Part shown: in pieces, positions 10,105 to 21,890 of the stretch | Layout: every line of letters starts with the position of its first letter | How positions within the stretch are numbered: position 1 is the stretch's first letter | Notes under the pieces: generated by a model | Told to the model about the DNA's origin: nothing | The model's input: only the letters and a program-made list of their open reading frames with translations | The model's database searches: none | Assembly: GCA_036245805.1 (NCBI GenBank) | Contig: BTRK01000003.1 | Coordinates: 14,114,464-14,178,463, forward strand | Direction: 5' to 3' | Length of the DNA stretch: 64,000 nucleotides | From: Pristionchus mayeri | Lineage: Eukaryota > Nematoda > Chromadorea > Rhabditida > Neodiplogasteridae | Made by a program: the position numbers and the translations under genes

Positions 10105-13100
10105 TTATATTTCGGGTGATTCGTTCTCTCCCTCCTCATCGCTAAACTCCTCGAAGTCTAGACCTTCCTTCTCATATTCATCGTAGCCCGACTCCTTCAG
10201 CGCTTTCTCCTGCTCTTCCAACCAATTGATTAGCTCGTCGTAGATGTCGTCATCGGGGATTCCGATTTTTTTGAGCGATCGAACTTCACTTAATTCGTCA
10301 CGAACTTTGAGGCTTTCCTCCATGATCTAGAAAAGTGGGTGATTGATCCGGTATTGATGGAAACTCAGAAATATTAGACATTATTCACCTCGTGCCTCCA
10401 AGAGTGGGAACCCATCGATCTCTTTCTCTTTATTGCGTCGACCAATCGTCCTTTTCTAGAAATAATAGTGTTCCCTAATTCTTCCCTCTCTCCAAGCAGA
10501 TCATCTAGCATGAGGCTGTTGTAGTGGAGCATCGATAGTCTCATCTTCAGCTTATAGTAGTGGGGCGGGCTGCAGTTACCATCCATTTACTACGCTCTAT
10601 TTCGTTAATGTTTTTTCACTAACCAGGCAAACCTCTTGGGGGCATACATCAGACTGAGCGAGTGGTAGCACTCGTTTATCGATGTGTCGATCAGGGATGC
10701 AGAAGACAGAAAAGCTTTTTCGAACTTTGGTGCGAAGACCATAGCGCTAATCATTTCAAGTTCCTTCGAATCAGCCTGAGATGCGGAGATGTGTGCGCCA
10801 TGTATTTATTTGAGTAACCTTTAGGAGTTAACGCGTTTCTCCCTTCTTCAACCGCTTGAGTCTACCGTGCTCGCATTTGGCAACTATATCGAAACCATCT
10901 CCCTGCCATTGATCAATTTTTTTAGCGTCCGCTTATATTGGCACCTTCTTCCAAACGTGCTTTCCTTGAATGTGCATGATGAAAGATCGCACTACTTCTA
11001 GAGCACGAGGACGATCTTTGGGTAGGGGATACTTGCGATGCACACAGTACAGGTGGTTGAAAAATTTCTGATAGATGGGTGCAAGGGTGGGATTCGATTT
11101 CACCATCTAAAGTAATATTATCTTTCAACAATATTTTGTTGACCTAACCTTCCACCACTCCTTCCTTATCGGCTTTTGTACATGCCACCAATCATTCAGC
11201 GCTTCGATATGCGACGTCTTAGGATCCTCTCTCAGCTTTTTATTCACCATGGCATTCTGGTCACCCACTCTCGTCCTAAGAATATTTATAACTAACTTTC
11301 CAATATTCTTCCTTAGTTACTCCTTTTGAACATATATTGTTTTGGCTTACTTGATCTCTATCCCTGCATCTATTAATTCCCCTAGCGCTCTTCGAATCCC
11401 TTCCGACTCCATTCGTATAGACACTCCATCTATAATCGGGTGCTCTCGTTGCTGAATCTCTCGTCGCAATTCTTTATACCAATTCCATCCATATTCTTGT
11501 GCATCGCCACTCCCGCCAACGCAAGTTTGGTTTCGCAATCTATTACCGTATTCTTATTGTTAGTTGACGTGAAACCGGGACAGTCATACTGGCCGTCAAT
11601 GGACACTTGTAGACCACCCTTTCCCTAAATATCGGTTAATAATTATCACTTATAGTTGCCTATTTACCTCCGCAGCACAGACAGCTACCTCCCTTACGAT
11701 ACTCTGCCCTTCCTCGTGCACTCTCTCTATTGCCACACTTCCAATTTCTATGACTACTTTACGAATAGAGCGTGTCGAAGGAAGGTCAATCTTTAGCAGG
11801 TTTCCCCAGTCGCTCACTCTCTAGAATTGGATCCTTGTACTTTTTTTAAAGTGCAGTTTTTGTCTAACCGGGGAAGGAGTGCCAGTGATAAATGCGGCGA
11901 TTCCGATAGAGTGATTAGCAGAGTAAACTTGACTTCTCCCTTTCCCAACCTTCTCCTGACTGTCCCATGCCACACTAGCGTTGCATTTGAGGTTGAGGCA
12001 GTCGTAGTTTATAACCCACGCACTACCAACTCTCCTCTTCACGATGAGACTTTGGCCAAGTCTTTCCCCGCACTTTTCACATCGTTGAAAGAGTCTTATC
12101 AGGCAACTGTTCTCTACTATTCCATAGCGAGCCGTTTCATCACTGATCTCATCTTCTCCCCAAGAAAATTCATCCTCCTCCTCTTGAACACTCTCTTGGG
12201 AGCAACGGTACTCCGTATGCTATAACGCAGCTATTCTAGGGAATTCCTTATGTTCAACTAACCTCGGACTGATCAGCTGTGACGGTGTTCATAGAAACAT
12301 CGCTTTTGAAACGTTTGGGCAGAATCTCATCCGGTTCATTCCAGGGTCCGAGGTCGTCTGGATCGCCGACGGGATCGATAGGAGGAGGGAGCCATACATG
12401 GAGCTTTTAATTTTTAGGTTACAACAATTGTTTAATAGCACTATTTTGTGTTTTCAAATATTTATGGTTCAAGCATTTCATGATTGTATTTATGTAAAAA
12501 GTTTACAGTGATTACGTATTGCTTTTTGAATTCTGAATAATATACTTTCCACTTACATCTGTGTGTGATGCAGTTGGAGAAAGAGATCAAGAACGACGAG
12601 CCGAGTTAGGCTCTCTCTGGAACGGGAACAAGTCCAAATATAGATCGATTTCGTGCATATAATCTGAGATTGTAGGTTAATTGTTCTACTGTGTCACGAT
12701 AAGTCTGTGAAAGTAGGTTGCTGATGTCTGGCTTATAGTTTTACTGCAGAACATCGTAGATATGAATCTCCCATTATGTCCATTCATGTATTCCACTTAG
12801 GCTGGAGCTGAACTCACTTGTCTTCCTGGGAGTTGATGCTTTGCAGGCTGTTTGGCAGAGAAATGAGATGGCGGAACGAGATCCGCTGGTCGAGTTGTGC
12901 GCAGGGGTACAGTGGGGATTGAAACGGGGCGGACAACGACAATTCGGCACTGAAGCAATGCGCATGCGTATTCGTCACTCGTGCAGAAGCGGTTCATGTC
13001 AGTATAAATCTAATTGATAAAACTCACGTCCTTGGGCAGTTCGTCGTCGGCGGAGTTGAAGTGTCGCAAACACCACCTAGGCTCTTTCACCGAAGAGTAT

Positions 13101-13252
13101 CTATCTAATAGACGTGCAGTTCCCTGCTCATCTAAGCCCTGTCTCAGTAGCCACTCTCGTTGAAGCACCGGTCTCGACCGTGGAGGGAAGTTCTTTGTAT
13201 GCGCCGTCTCCTCCCCACAGAGAAAGCACCTTTTCTTCCTAACGCTGATCAT
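10105..13252 (-). CDS. THAP-type zinc finger plus DDE-transposase-like protein (13 exons)
   Basis: Exons in coding order: 13252-13028, 12949-12818, 12403-12263, 12219-11869, 11820-11668, 11624-11480, 11429-11351, 11275-11149, 11106-10945, 10902-10833, 10775-10624, 10569-10389 and 10326-10105, about 713 aa. Residues 1-65 form a C2CH finger of THAP type (C9, C12, W34, C61, H64, then F65). Exon 4 carries a Cys-rich block (RCEKCGERLGQSLIVKRR). The body matches a widespread invertebrate transposase-like family. A DDE triad is plausible: SIDGQYDCPG (D), VGDQNAMV (D) and INECYHSLSLMYAPKR (E), with DWWHVQKP, KCEHGRL and LSMLHYNS also in order. The tail is acidic. All junctions keep phase except exons 10/11 (10833/10775), where two bases are missing or extra; this is a lesion, an error or an unrecognised junction. 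It may be a Kolobok-like transposase or a domesticated derivative. Terminal repeats were not found. Confidence 0.8.
11430..11479 (-). other. 50-nt intron restoring frame in the THAP/DDE gene
   Basis: GT at 11479 and TATAG at 11430 bound a 50-nt intron. Without it the frame appears broken between the DGQYDCPG and MESEGIRRAL blocks; with it the two blocks join in phase. A second very short intron (about 42 nt) separates exons 9 and 10. Confidence 0.65.
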
Positions 13253-13514
13253 GCTGAATTGTTTCTCGAGGAGTATATTCAAACGAAAATGACAAAACAG
13301 TGAAATTAAAAAATGAAAAATGAACACAAAAAGAATCGATTAAACCCACACACAGTACTTAGATTCGTGGTGCGTTTAACGCGTGCAAATTCTCCGTCTG
13401 AATTTTCGACCCGGGTATTATTCCCGGTTCCGGTCTTGAATTTTGATGTCTATTCTTCGCTTAATTATTAATTTTTATTTTTTTATTTTTTGACAAAGAT
13501 GATCGGAAAGGTGA

Positions 13515-14715
13515 TAAATTTCATCTGAGGTGCAATGTTCTAAGAGTGCCAGGTCCCTTTAATACTAGTGAGCCATCTGAGGATTGCAGCTTCTTGGGAA
13601 TAATTGACTTGGGTTTGGTAAGGGAACAGATATGACGGTAGAGGTCTTTCGACTGTTTTATTTTTTTCTTTTCACAAAATTGATTCCATTTTTTAATTTG
13701 AGTCAAAAGGTCTCTACTGCATTTTTCATACTGAATACGAACAGAGGAGGAATGAATCTTAGAAAATAGAATATTCCTATGCTGGATGAGGCGTTGAATA
13801 TGTGGCGGGTAAGAAGCAGTAATAGGCCTAGGTTTGTGGAAAGGAACAAATGTATGAATACCTTGAATAATAATTGAAACAAACGTAGTATACATCGACT
13901 CTGGATCGGGGGGAGCAGAAAACAAGCTATACCAATCGATACTATAGAGGTAAGAGGTGAAGTCATCATAATTAGCACGAGCATAATCTCTAACAAAAGA
14001 TTGCACTGGAGGAAGTGATAATTTAATGAGAAAGAAATGCCTAAATGATCGGATGATGGAAACGAAGGTATTACGGTAGGATCACAAATAATAGATGGTT
14101 CATTAGTGAGTAACCAATCTAAACATCTATCATGCCTTGTGGGCAAAGTGATGAGATTATGGAGATTAGAGGTAGACACAAAGGAAATGAGTGATCGATC
14201 AATATTTGAGGAGGGGATTGATAGAGAGTCAGTGTTGAAGTCACCAAGAAATAAGATAGGGTGGGATGAGGAGGAAACTAAATCGGAAAGACAGTCGATA
14301 AGTGATTCGGTCTGGGCAATACTGTAATTGGGAGGCCTATAGACAACACAGATGCGGACAGAAAGGGATGACAAGGTAAGGAGATCTATGACAAGGCATT
14401 CGACATTCCTATGAATTGAATCAAAGTGTATAAGAAAAATGGTCTCTAATGAATATGGCAGTGCCACCACCACGACCAGTGGAGCGATCTCGTCGAATTG
14501 CAACATACGGGAGGTCACCAATAAGGAGAGAGGAGGGGTGCGACTATTCAACCATGATTCGGTGATACAAAGGATGTCAGGTTGTTCAACTCGAAGAATT
14601 TGATGAAGAGCAGCTAGTTTGTTGCTAATAGATCTAACATTATAATAGAGGCATGAAATCGTTGGAGAAGAAATCATAGAAACTGGGGATGATTTAGATT
14701 CAAAAATGAGGTTAC
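13515..14715 (-). mobile_element. LINE fragment: endonuclease domain and linker, frameshifted
   Basis: The minus strand encodes an exonuclease-endonuclease-phosphatase domain of a non-LTR retrotransposon. In order: LYYNVRSISNKLAALHQIL, DILCITESWL, VVYRPPN, ILFLGDFN, RCLDWLLT and SSDHLGISFSL. Near 14020 the frame shifts, and a second frame continues with the linker (13521-14006, for example FVPFHKPRPITASYPPHIQ). The RT domain is missing; a related RT fragment lies at 5789-6326. The first 46 codons of the long open frame here belong to a zinc-finger exon read through its splice donor, so the LINE was inserted in the intron just after that exon. Confidence 0.85.
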
Positions 14716-17257
14716 CTTCGTGGCTCTTCATGTGTTTAGCCAACTCCCATTTCTTCAGGAATTTCCGAGGACAGCGCGTGCATATTTTTGTTTTACGAGA
14801 GTGCGGTTTGCTTTTCACCTTGTCGTGTATTCTCAAGTGCCTTCTCTTCAAAGTGATCGTATTGAGCCCTCTGCCGCAGAACTCGCATTTATACGGGAAG
14901 TTGCCTGTGATCTATGCGCTATCATTTAACAATATTTTCAATTGCTTGCATCTTTCAATAGATCGATTTCACTAGTGAAATTAGCATATACGGACTTTTT
15001 GAACAAAGGAAGACAAACCATTATGCAGATCCATATGCGTCTTTAGTGTGGCGGCGGCCTTCAATTTGATTCCACACTCCTTACATTCGTACAACGGCCC
15101 TAAATAGCTATTATAAATCAATCAATATATTCGCGTATTAAAGCTAAAATCGCGTGAACTTGATTAGTCTGTGCAAATTTCATAATATCGCATGAAATGC
15201 ATTCCTTTGAAATTGTGAATCATACCGGTATAATGAGCTCGCTGTTTGTGCCCTTTGAGGAGTCTTTTGGATGCGAATGTTTTCTTGCACAGTTCGCATT
15301 CATATTTCTGCTTACCAGGGTCGTCGTCATCTCAATTTAAGGAGTCACAAAGAAGGAGCCTGTAAAATTTCAATTCCTGTGTCAGACGAAGGTCGTAATT
15401 ATACCAAGATCGATATTGAACTGAGTTCAAAATTTGCTTGAAGGTCAGGGAATTCAAATGCTCACTGCATTAAGAAGTAAATAATGGTGAACAAAGGAAC
15501 ATGCATACACTATCCGATTGATAGGGAGGGAAAATTAGTATCAGTTCAAATTTCGCTTTGCTGACATTCCTTTAATAAAAAAAATTAACCGATATGACCG
15601 TCTTCGTGGTTTCTTAATTGGTTAGGTCTCATTAAATTCTTGCCGCACAATTTGCATACATATTTCTTCTTATCTCCTGTATAATGCAATTGTTGACTAT
15701 TTGTCAACTTTCCAAGTGTCACCAGTATTGTCCTGGAGCGAGAACTTTGTTCGAAAGGTTTTGTCGCATGCTTCACACTTAAATTTCAGTTTGATCTTTG
15801 CTTCGACAGGATCGTTCTCGCCTAAATATTATTTTTAAAAAAAATTTAGACAAATTAAAAATTAAGACTGAAGTTAAGCATGTCTTAGAATTCGGTTGAA
15901 AGTAATTTGAGTGTGTCAATTTGTTCAGCAAACAATTCAAAACAACTAACTGAGGTGCGTTTCCAAGTGAACTTTGATACGTACTACTTTCTTTCCACAT
16001 ATATGACATTCAACTTTTCCCTTTTCAGGGTCGTTAGCATATGCAAATATTTTTGGTGAGCTTGTAAACGTAAGCATGTGAAAAGTTATTAGGAAAATCT
16101 AACAACGGAATAGTCTCTGGGCGGCACTAGGTTGGATGATCACCGTCGGATAGTAACCTACTGCATGATAACCAAAAAAAAAACGGAAATTTTTGCAGAG
16201 CTTTCACGGTAGGCTCCCAAAGTCTCAAACATGATTCTGTGAAAGTTCTACAGAAGGAAGGGTTCATTTGTTGGTTATCATCCAGTAGGTTACCATTCGA
16301 CGGTGATCATCCGACCTAGTGCCCTCTGGGCAAGGTAAAATTATCCAGTGGTATATCTAGTAAAGGCGTAAGAAAATGCGAAAATGCAAGAAAATGTAAG
16401 AAAATTGTAAGGAAATCCGAACATACCAAGATGAGTCTTCAGATGCATTTTAAAATTTTGAGGATGTGCAAATTTGTTGCCGCATTCTTTGCATTTGTTT
16501 TGTTTCGCCTGATAATGAAAAATCTCACGATATTTCAAAATATTCAGGATTTAAGTATTTTCACCGCATTCATCACATTTATGCGGTCGTCTTGCCTTTT
16601 CATCATCTTAAAAATATATTATGTCCACATTCGTTTGTTTTCAATTAATAATGTTCTATTGGCTTGTGTCATTTGCATAATGCATGGATGCTTGAAACTT
16701 CGATGATACTAATGCAGATTTCGGGGTACATACCGAGATGGGACAACTTATGTTCCTTTAGAGTACTAGCTGTCGCAAATTTCTTTCCACAATCATCGCA
16801 CTCGAACTTCTTTTTCTCCGAACCTTCGCCTGCTAATTGATTTATGAATTAACCACTTTTATAACTGTATAAAATCAGTTATTACGTCTGTTCGGATTGC
16901 AAAATAAATAAGGGTATGATTGCGAAATATCGAGCCGCGTAGTAGTGGTAGTAATCCTTCAATTACCCATAGCGCCAGTCTTCTTCTCTGATTTATGAGT
17001 GTATTGGTTAACTTCGTTTTGCTCGTCATTGAAAGACTCGGCGTACTCATCATCGGACCAATCTTCACCATCAGAATCGTCGTAGGATGATGATGAGTCA
17101 GACTCCCCCTCCCTTGCATCTTCAATTTCTGTTGATTTTCCCGCCTGCAAGGAAATGTACGTGCCAAAATGGAAGTCAATTATCGTCATGTAATTTTATT
17201 TGATACCTCGTCGATTAGTTCTTCACTCCCCACGTCATCAGTTGGAATATCGTGCAT
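14716..17257 (-). CDS. C2H2 multi-zinc-finger protein, acidic N-terminus
   Basis: The first exon 17257-17207 starts MHDIPTDDVGSEELIDE. Exon 2 (17144-16967) is strongly acidic (DSSSSYDDSDGEDWSDDEY). Exon 3 (16829-16734) has the first finger, CDDCGKKFATASTLKEHKLS. Roughly one finger per exon follows: KCKECGNKFAHPQNFKMHLK (16500-16425), ECHICGKKVVRIKVHLETH (about 16040-15960), VCKLCGKNLMRPNQLRNHED (15680-15592), ECELCKKTFASKRLLKGHKQ (15320-15240), ECKECGIKLKAAATLKTHMD (15110-15025), CEFCGRGLNTITLKRRH and CTRCPRKFLKKWELAKHMKS (14905-14716). Two fingers are damaged: near 16590 (CDECG then stop) and near 15770 (CEACDKTFRTKF, no His pair). It is probably a nuclear DNA-binding protein. The 3' end is uncertain because a LINE lies directly after the last exon seen. 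Some exon edges are approximate. Confidence 0.75.
16123..16323. mobile_element. hAT-like MITE with perfect 8-bp target duplication
   Basis: Ends GGCACTAGGTTGGATGATCA and the inverted TGATCATCCGACCTAGTGCC flank a 201-bp palindrome-like element. The 8-bp sequence CTCTGGGC is directly repeated at 16115-16122 and 16324-16331. The 8-bp duplication and the absence of an ORF point to a hAT-type MITE. It lies in an intron of the zinc-finger gene. Confidence 0.85.
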
Positions 17258-17908
17258 TTGACGGTTCGCTCAATCCATTTGCATTATTGAATTCTTCTTT
17301 TATTTGGCCCTGAATAAGGAATGGAAATGAAATAAATCTAACGAAACAAATCAACGTTATATGGGGCAGTATACGAGAAGAGGTAGCTATTCCCACCTCG
17401 AATTGCTACATCAGGCGTGGGTGAGAATCGCTACTTCGAATCGAATGATCATTACAAATTCATACCTTGATCAGCATCTTCCTTTTCTTCTCACTCAGCC
17501 ACCTCGTTGCAATCTCAACAGATTCACTCAAGCCAAGCAATTGATCTCGAAGAGCTGTTAGACTACATGAGACTAACTTAGCATGATTCGGCAAAAATTG
17601 AATTCTTGTATTGACAGATGTACGATGAGTACCTGTCCTTATCATTGTTATGCAAAGTCCGTTGCATCTTGAGTAAATCCGCACCAGGCGGCAATTTCTA
17701 AGTTTAAGCATTTACGAAAATTGTACAAAGCCGAACTAAAAACACACTAACTACTGGGATTTATCCATTATTGCTCACATCCAGCAAAAGGTTTGTCGTC
17801 TTCTGAACAATCGAGTCGGTGGAGGCCGAATTGAGTCTCTGCAAGTAGTGGGTTGAATAATGTTGTACTCAACAGATTAACTGATACCTGCTCGATAGAC
17901 GGCGCCAT
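17238..17908 (-). CDS. small 94-aa probably coiled-coil protein, five exons
   Basis: Exons in coding order: 17908-17888, 17838-17779, 17667-17633, 17562-17466 and 17309-17238. They join in phase and end at TGA 17238-17240. The peptide starts MAPSIEQRLNSASTDSIVQK, continues TTNLLLD and MQRTLHNNDKD, then SLTALRDQLLGLSESVEIAT and RWLSEKKRKMLIK, and ends with a polar tail. Heptad-like hydrophobic spacing suggests a helical or coiled-coil protein. I do not recognise the family; a small subunit of a larger complex is only a guess. The acceptor of exon 3 (CTCAAG) is weak. The last exon overlaps the start codon of the downstream zinc-finger gene in another frame on the same strand, so the two could also be alternative products of one locus. 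Confidence 0.6.
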
Positions 17909-19468
17909 TTAGCAAAATCCGCTGATTTTAACATATTCAATCGATATATATCGATATTGCGAAACTAAATCAATACCGATCATTCAGTGAAGCTCGAGTA
18001 CTGGTTATGTGTGTTCATAAAATGTAACAATATCAGAAAAATATCAATAGCTGAGTGTAACAACGCGCACGTTTTGGAAAGGGAATTTTGAAGTTGACGC
18101 CGCATTCATTCATTTTTTTCCCGCATAAACTCTTGAAGTTCCGTAGGTGGCGGAACATTAATGCGTTTTTAACGGTCTCTTTGCATAGACATACGAATTG
18201 AAGCTCTTCTCGGAAACTCTTTCCCCATTTCCGTTATTTGCCGGTTATGTCATTTAATTCGTTCTGATTGTGCTCGTTCTTACTGGTGAATCCATCAATA
18301 ATAGCGATTAAGCAATTTTTTGAGTTCTTCACATTCTGATGCGGCTTATCTGCTGTATCATAAATTACGTAATTGGATCCCCACCTAATTAAGGATTGGA
18401 AGAGGTCATGCAAAATACTTCACAAATAACAATCGCTTTGTTCTCTATGTTGATCGGGGGAACCACAATAAGGTCAAAATTCTGCTCGAAAAACAAATCG
18501 TAGTGCGGATTATCCAATCGACGCTTCGCTAGATTAGGTAATACGTGCTAGACTTAAAACTTTATGTTTACTAATAACCCTATTTGACGTACTTCACAAT
18601 AATGGATCATTTGTATGCCTATCTCTAATCTGCAAAGAAAAGTGCGCGCTTAAATATCTCGGAGAAAAGTCGAATGGGCTAACTTCGAACCTCCTTTGCT
18701 CAAGATCTATTGATCGAAACGGTATTCACTGCTGGTTGTTATAGAGAGTATCCAAGCCCACATCAACTACAAAAAACCATAATATGATTGACCAAGGTTA
18801 AATGAAGGAGAAGTGAAAAATGTCCATACATGAAAAAAGAAGGAAATTTCCGAACAACCTAATGCCGCATTTTTACAGACACTGAGTAAATACGATCGCT
18901 TCCCCGAAAGGAATGATGCATATCATGTGAGCAATGAGAACTTGTAAATATCATGCTCAAAATAGCAGAACTAAAGGTAAAGGTAAAGATGCGAATTTGG
19001 CGTTCTGGGTAACAGGGCGGAGACGTTGGACAGTTTGTGATGATTTATAATCCTAGCATATCGTTGATAATTGATCAAGAAACTGGATCTAAAGAATTAT
19101 AGCTCATCGCCACAGCTACATGTTTCGCTCTATTGAAGGTATGTATTTCGTAGTGCCTATATCACCTTTCCTTCAACGGAGAATGAAAATACGATTTTTT
19201 AAGAAGACATCTGATTATGGGGGACTTGGTCGGATGAGAACAATGACGACATGATATATCAAAGGCGACATGGTATCATAGTTCTCATCCGACCTAGTAT
19301 CGATTATTGACAAAATAATTAATTCGTCGTCATGGAAGATGCATACTAACGCCAGAGAAAACTTCGGGATGTCAGTTACGGAAATGGTTGCACAACGCTC
19401 TGGCCTACAGGACAACTCTGTATGCACTTTGCCTTTACTAAAAATAATTCAAATTGATACAATTTCAG
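17909..19468. other. intergenic stretch with one MITE
   Basis: No exon could be supported here apart from the MITE at 19221-19300. The first few hundred bases lie just upstream of the 94-aa minus-strand gene and should hold its promoter. The signal-anchor exon of the LARGE-like gene that begins at 19469 was looked for and not found. Confidence 0.45.
19221..19300. mobile_element. hAT-like MITE copy (about 80 bp)
   Basis: The element begins GGGACTTGGTCGGATGAGAA and ends TTCTCATCCGACCTAGTATC. Flanks GATTATGG (left) and GATTATTG (right) are a 7-of-8 match, consistent with an 8-bp target duplication. It is the same family as 16123-16323 and 21111-21200. Confidence 0.75.
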
Positions 19469-21110
19469 TTGATTCATATTGCTTTGATAGTCGTTGACAG
19501 CCAATATCCCACAAAGGCAGGAATTTCTGAAAGCGAACGCGTAGAAACTCTGCTCAAGTCTATCCTAGTGTTCCATCGTGGCCCATTACATCTACATTTG
19601 CTGGTGAATGCTAGGTACGTGGATTTGAGTGCAGCTGAGAAACATGCATTACTCTCAGGTCTGGAAACACTATCAATTCTTTTCCAATCATGGACCATTG
19701 ATAGAGGTAGTATACAAAATGCAATATTTCAACGGATGCTGATTATTCAGTTATAACTAGTTTCTACAGCATAGAAGATGATCAGCGTTCTGTTGAATGG
19801 GTGAGTGTTTTGTTTTTGGGTTTGTTTTTGTTTTTTTATCGTTTGTTCAAAAGTTCAAATTATACTTTTTAATCGGACGTATCTGCTAGATCTTCTCTAC
19901 TAGCCGAGTCACTGGCTATTGCCAGCTGAAGTATCTAATACCTGATATCCTTCCGGATTACGTAGATAAGGTACTTGTTGGAAATGTTGAGAAGTTATAT
20001 TTATTTCTCAAAAGGTTATCTATTTCGACACTGATATGCTGATTTTGGAAGACATTGCGATTTTGAACTCATATATCACAGAGATGATTTCGAAAGGTAG
20101 GATGTATTTCTCGATTCCTTCGTGAACAGAATGAATGTAAATCAATTTAAATTATTGCATGCATAATGTTCGCAGCAACAACTAATCAAACTGACGACAA
20201 ATGGAGACAATATTTGGAGCCTTCGCTGGGGAAAGTGGAAAACTCATCTTCCATTTTATTGACGAACAACGCTTGATACCCTTCCGGAAGATAACCAAAA
20301 ACAGAACCCTTCAACGTAGTCTTACAATTGTTCCCACTCTGTCAAAAAACATTCTTTTGAAATACTGTTGAAAAATGACTACTTTTTTCACATCCTGCTG
20401 TCAAACTCGGATCCAGGCTGGCACAGTTTCCATTTGACATTTATGTATTAACTATACACGATAGAAACTAGCGGCAATAACCTCTACTCACATTACACAT
20501 TTTACTACTATCAATACCAGGGTGCAAGTGCAAAAAGCGTTAACAGCGGTTTGGTCTTATACAATCTGAGAAGAATGAGAGAAGGTACGTCAATATTTGT
20601 GTCGTTTCCAAGCCTGCGTAAAAGATGATCCTTACCGACTTGAGAAAGTACCTTTGTACCATTCCAAGTTATTTGTATCCTTGGTGAAGCATACTTTTAT
20701 ACTTTTCCAGGTGGTTGGAGAAGTTGATGGGAGGAAACTGGTGTTCGGCTAATGAATGAAATCGGATACCTCACTGTTCCTCAGGTTTGTTATATTAATA
20801 GCAAAATGTACTTTCCGTCTATTATGTATGTTTTCATGTATCATCACATGACATGCCCCTCAACTGAAGACCTTGCTAAACATTACTTTTTTTAAATTCC
20901 AACGAAGTTTTTATCGGACCTCGCGGTAGAAGCAACGTAAACTTTACAGGATCTAATGACTGCAATCTCCTTCCTAAGCCCAGACACATTCTTGGAGCTG
21001 CCCTGTGTTTACAATTTTCAAATTGGAAAGGTGACTTGCTCTAAGCTCCGTGGGAAATTTTCTCCTTATTCTGTACATTCCCACGCCCGTCTGACCTACT
21101 AGAGAATACG

Positions 21111-21200
21111 GGCACTAGGTAGGATGGGAACTATGACGTCATTCCGCCTTAGATATATCAAACACGGCATGACGATATAGTTCTCATCCGACCTAGTGCC
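21111..21200. mobile_element. hAT-like MITE copy (90 bp) with TGACGTCA
   Basis: Ends GGCACTAGGTAGGATGGGAA and TTCTCATCCGACCTAGTGCC. Flanks AGAATACG (21103-21110) and AGGATACG (21201-21208) agree at 7 of 8 bases, an 8-bp target duplication. The interior carries TGACGTCA. It sits in an intron region of the LARGE-like gene. Confidence 0.85.
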
Positions 21201-21363
21201 AGGATACGCAAAATGAAGAGTCCCTTTCTTGGTGAAAATCCAACCCAGTAAGGACTAGACAGAATCATCGTGTTGCAGAATTCGCCATTTTGGCGCTGCG
21301 CTAAGAACGAGACCGATGTTAGACGCGTGCAGTTGAGTCGAATTGCATTACATTTTCCGTCGT

Positions 21364-21483
21364 TAGGCAGGATGATCGTCATATGATAACCCAAAAATGT
21401 ACTCGTCTGCATAATTTTAAGAGAAGCATTTGTGAAACTGATGTGTGTGGTTCTCAACCAACGGTGATTATCCAACCTTGTGC
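21364..21483. mobile_element. diverged hAT-like MITE copy
   Basis: A left GTTAGGCAGGATGATCGTCA-like arm and a right GGTGATTATCCAACCTTGTG arm resemble the longer 16123-16323 subtype in inverted orientation. Divergence is strong and the ends are approximate. Confidence 0.45.
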
Positions 21484-21890
21484 GAATTTTTAACATTTCC
21501 ATACCATTTCTAAACTTTCGAAATTGCAGATCCCACATTGGACTTATAAAAAGAAGTACTACGAAAATAAGTGACACTCGGCTTACTTTTCTCCCATCTA
21601 TCGCTGCTTTCAGAAGATGGATGGATACGAGTTTGAGCGGAGGAGTGGAGTGAAAACAATTATATTTTCTGATTGACTTCCAAATGTCACAATTTACTTT
21701 TATATTTATGAAACTTTTGCTTTTCTTTATTTGTATAATTTTTAAAATATTATTTTTTCAGGATACCAAGTATCGAACTTTGCTAAATCTGCGAAACGTC
21801 AATCAAAACAGGACAATGACTGACATAACATTGGCTGTACACGTTGTATTCGATGAAGCGATAGATCTAATTCTGAGATGTAAGCTGTAG

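Larger units (their letters stand above)
19469..21890 (+). pseudogene. LARGE-type glycosyltransferase gene (GT8 domain), one nonsense codon
   Basis: Exons 19469-19706, 19751-19800, 19890-19970, 20015-20096, 20176-20234, 20521-20584, 20711-20784 and 20950-21030 join in phase. They match the first (xylosyltransferase) domain of LARGE, the Golgi enzyme that elongates matriglycan on dystroglycan: IHIALIVVDSQYP, TLLKSILVFHRGPLHLHLLV, LFQSWTIDR, VIYFDTDMLILEDI with the metal-binding DTD, NSGLVLYNLRRM, and DLMTAISFLSPDTFLELPC. TGA at 20725-20727 lies in frame in the seventh exon. IPHWTYKKKYYENK at about 21531-21575 resembles the next LARGE block. An exon at about 21763-21887 (MTDITLAVHVVFDEAIDLIL) resembles the start of the second (glucuronyltransferase) domain. 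The N-terminal anchor and most of domain 2 are missing. It is probably a decayed paralogue; a sequencing error at one base is the alternative. Confidence 0.8.

Noticed and set aside
11480..11624. Frameshift in the DDE core of the THAP gene
   Set aside because: A 50-nt GT-AG intron (11430-11479) restores phase and the family-like sequence, so no frameshift is needed there.
13703..14851. Long 382-aa frame as a novel zinc-finger/endonuclease fusion protein
   Set aside because: The first 46 residues are a zinc-finger exon that ends at a GT donor (14715). The rest is a LINE endonuclease that loses frame near 14020. It is a read-through artefact.
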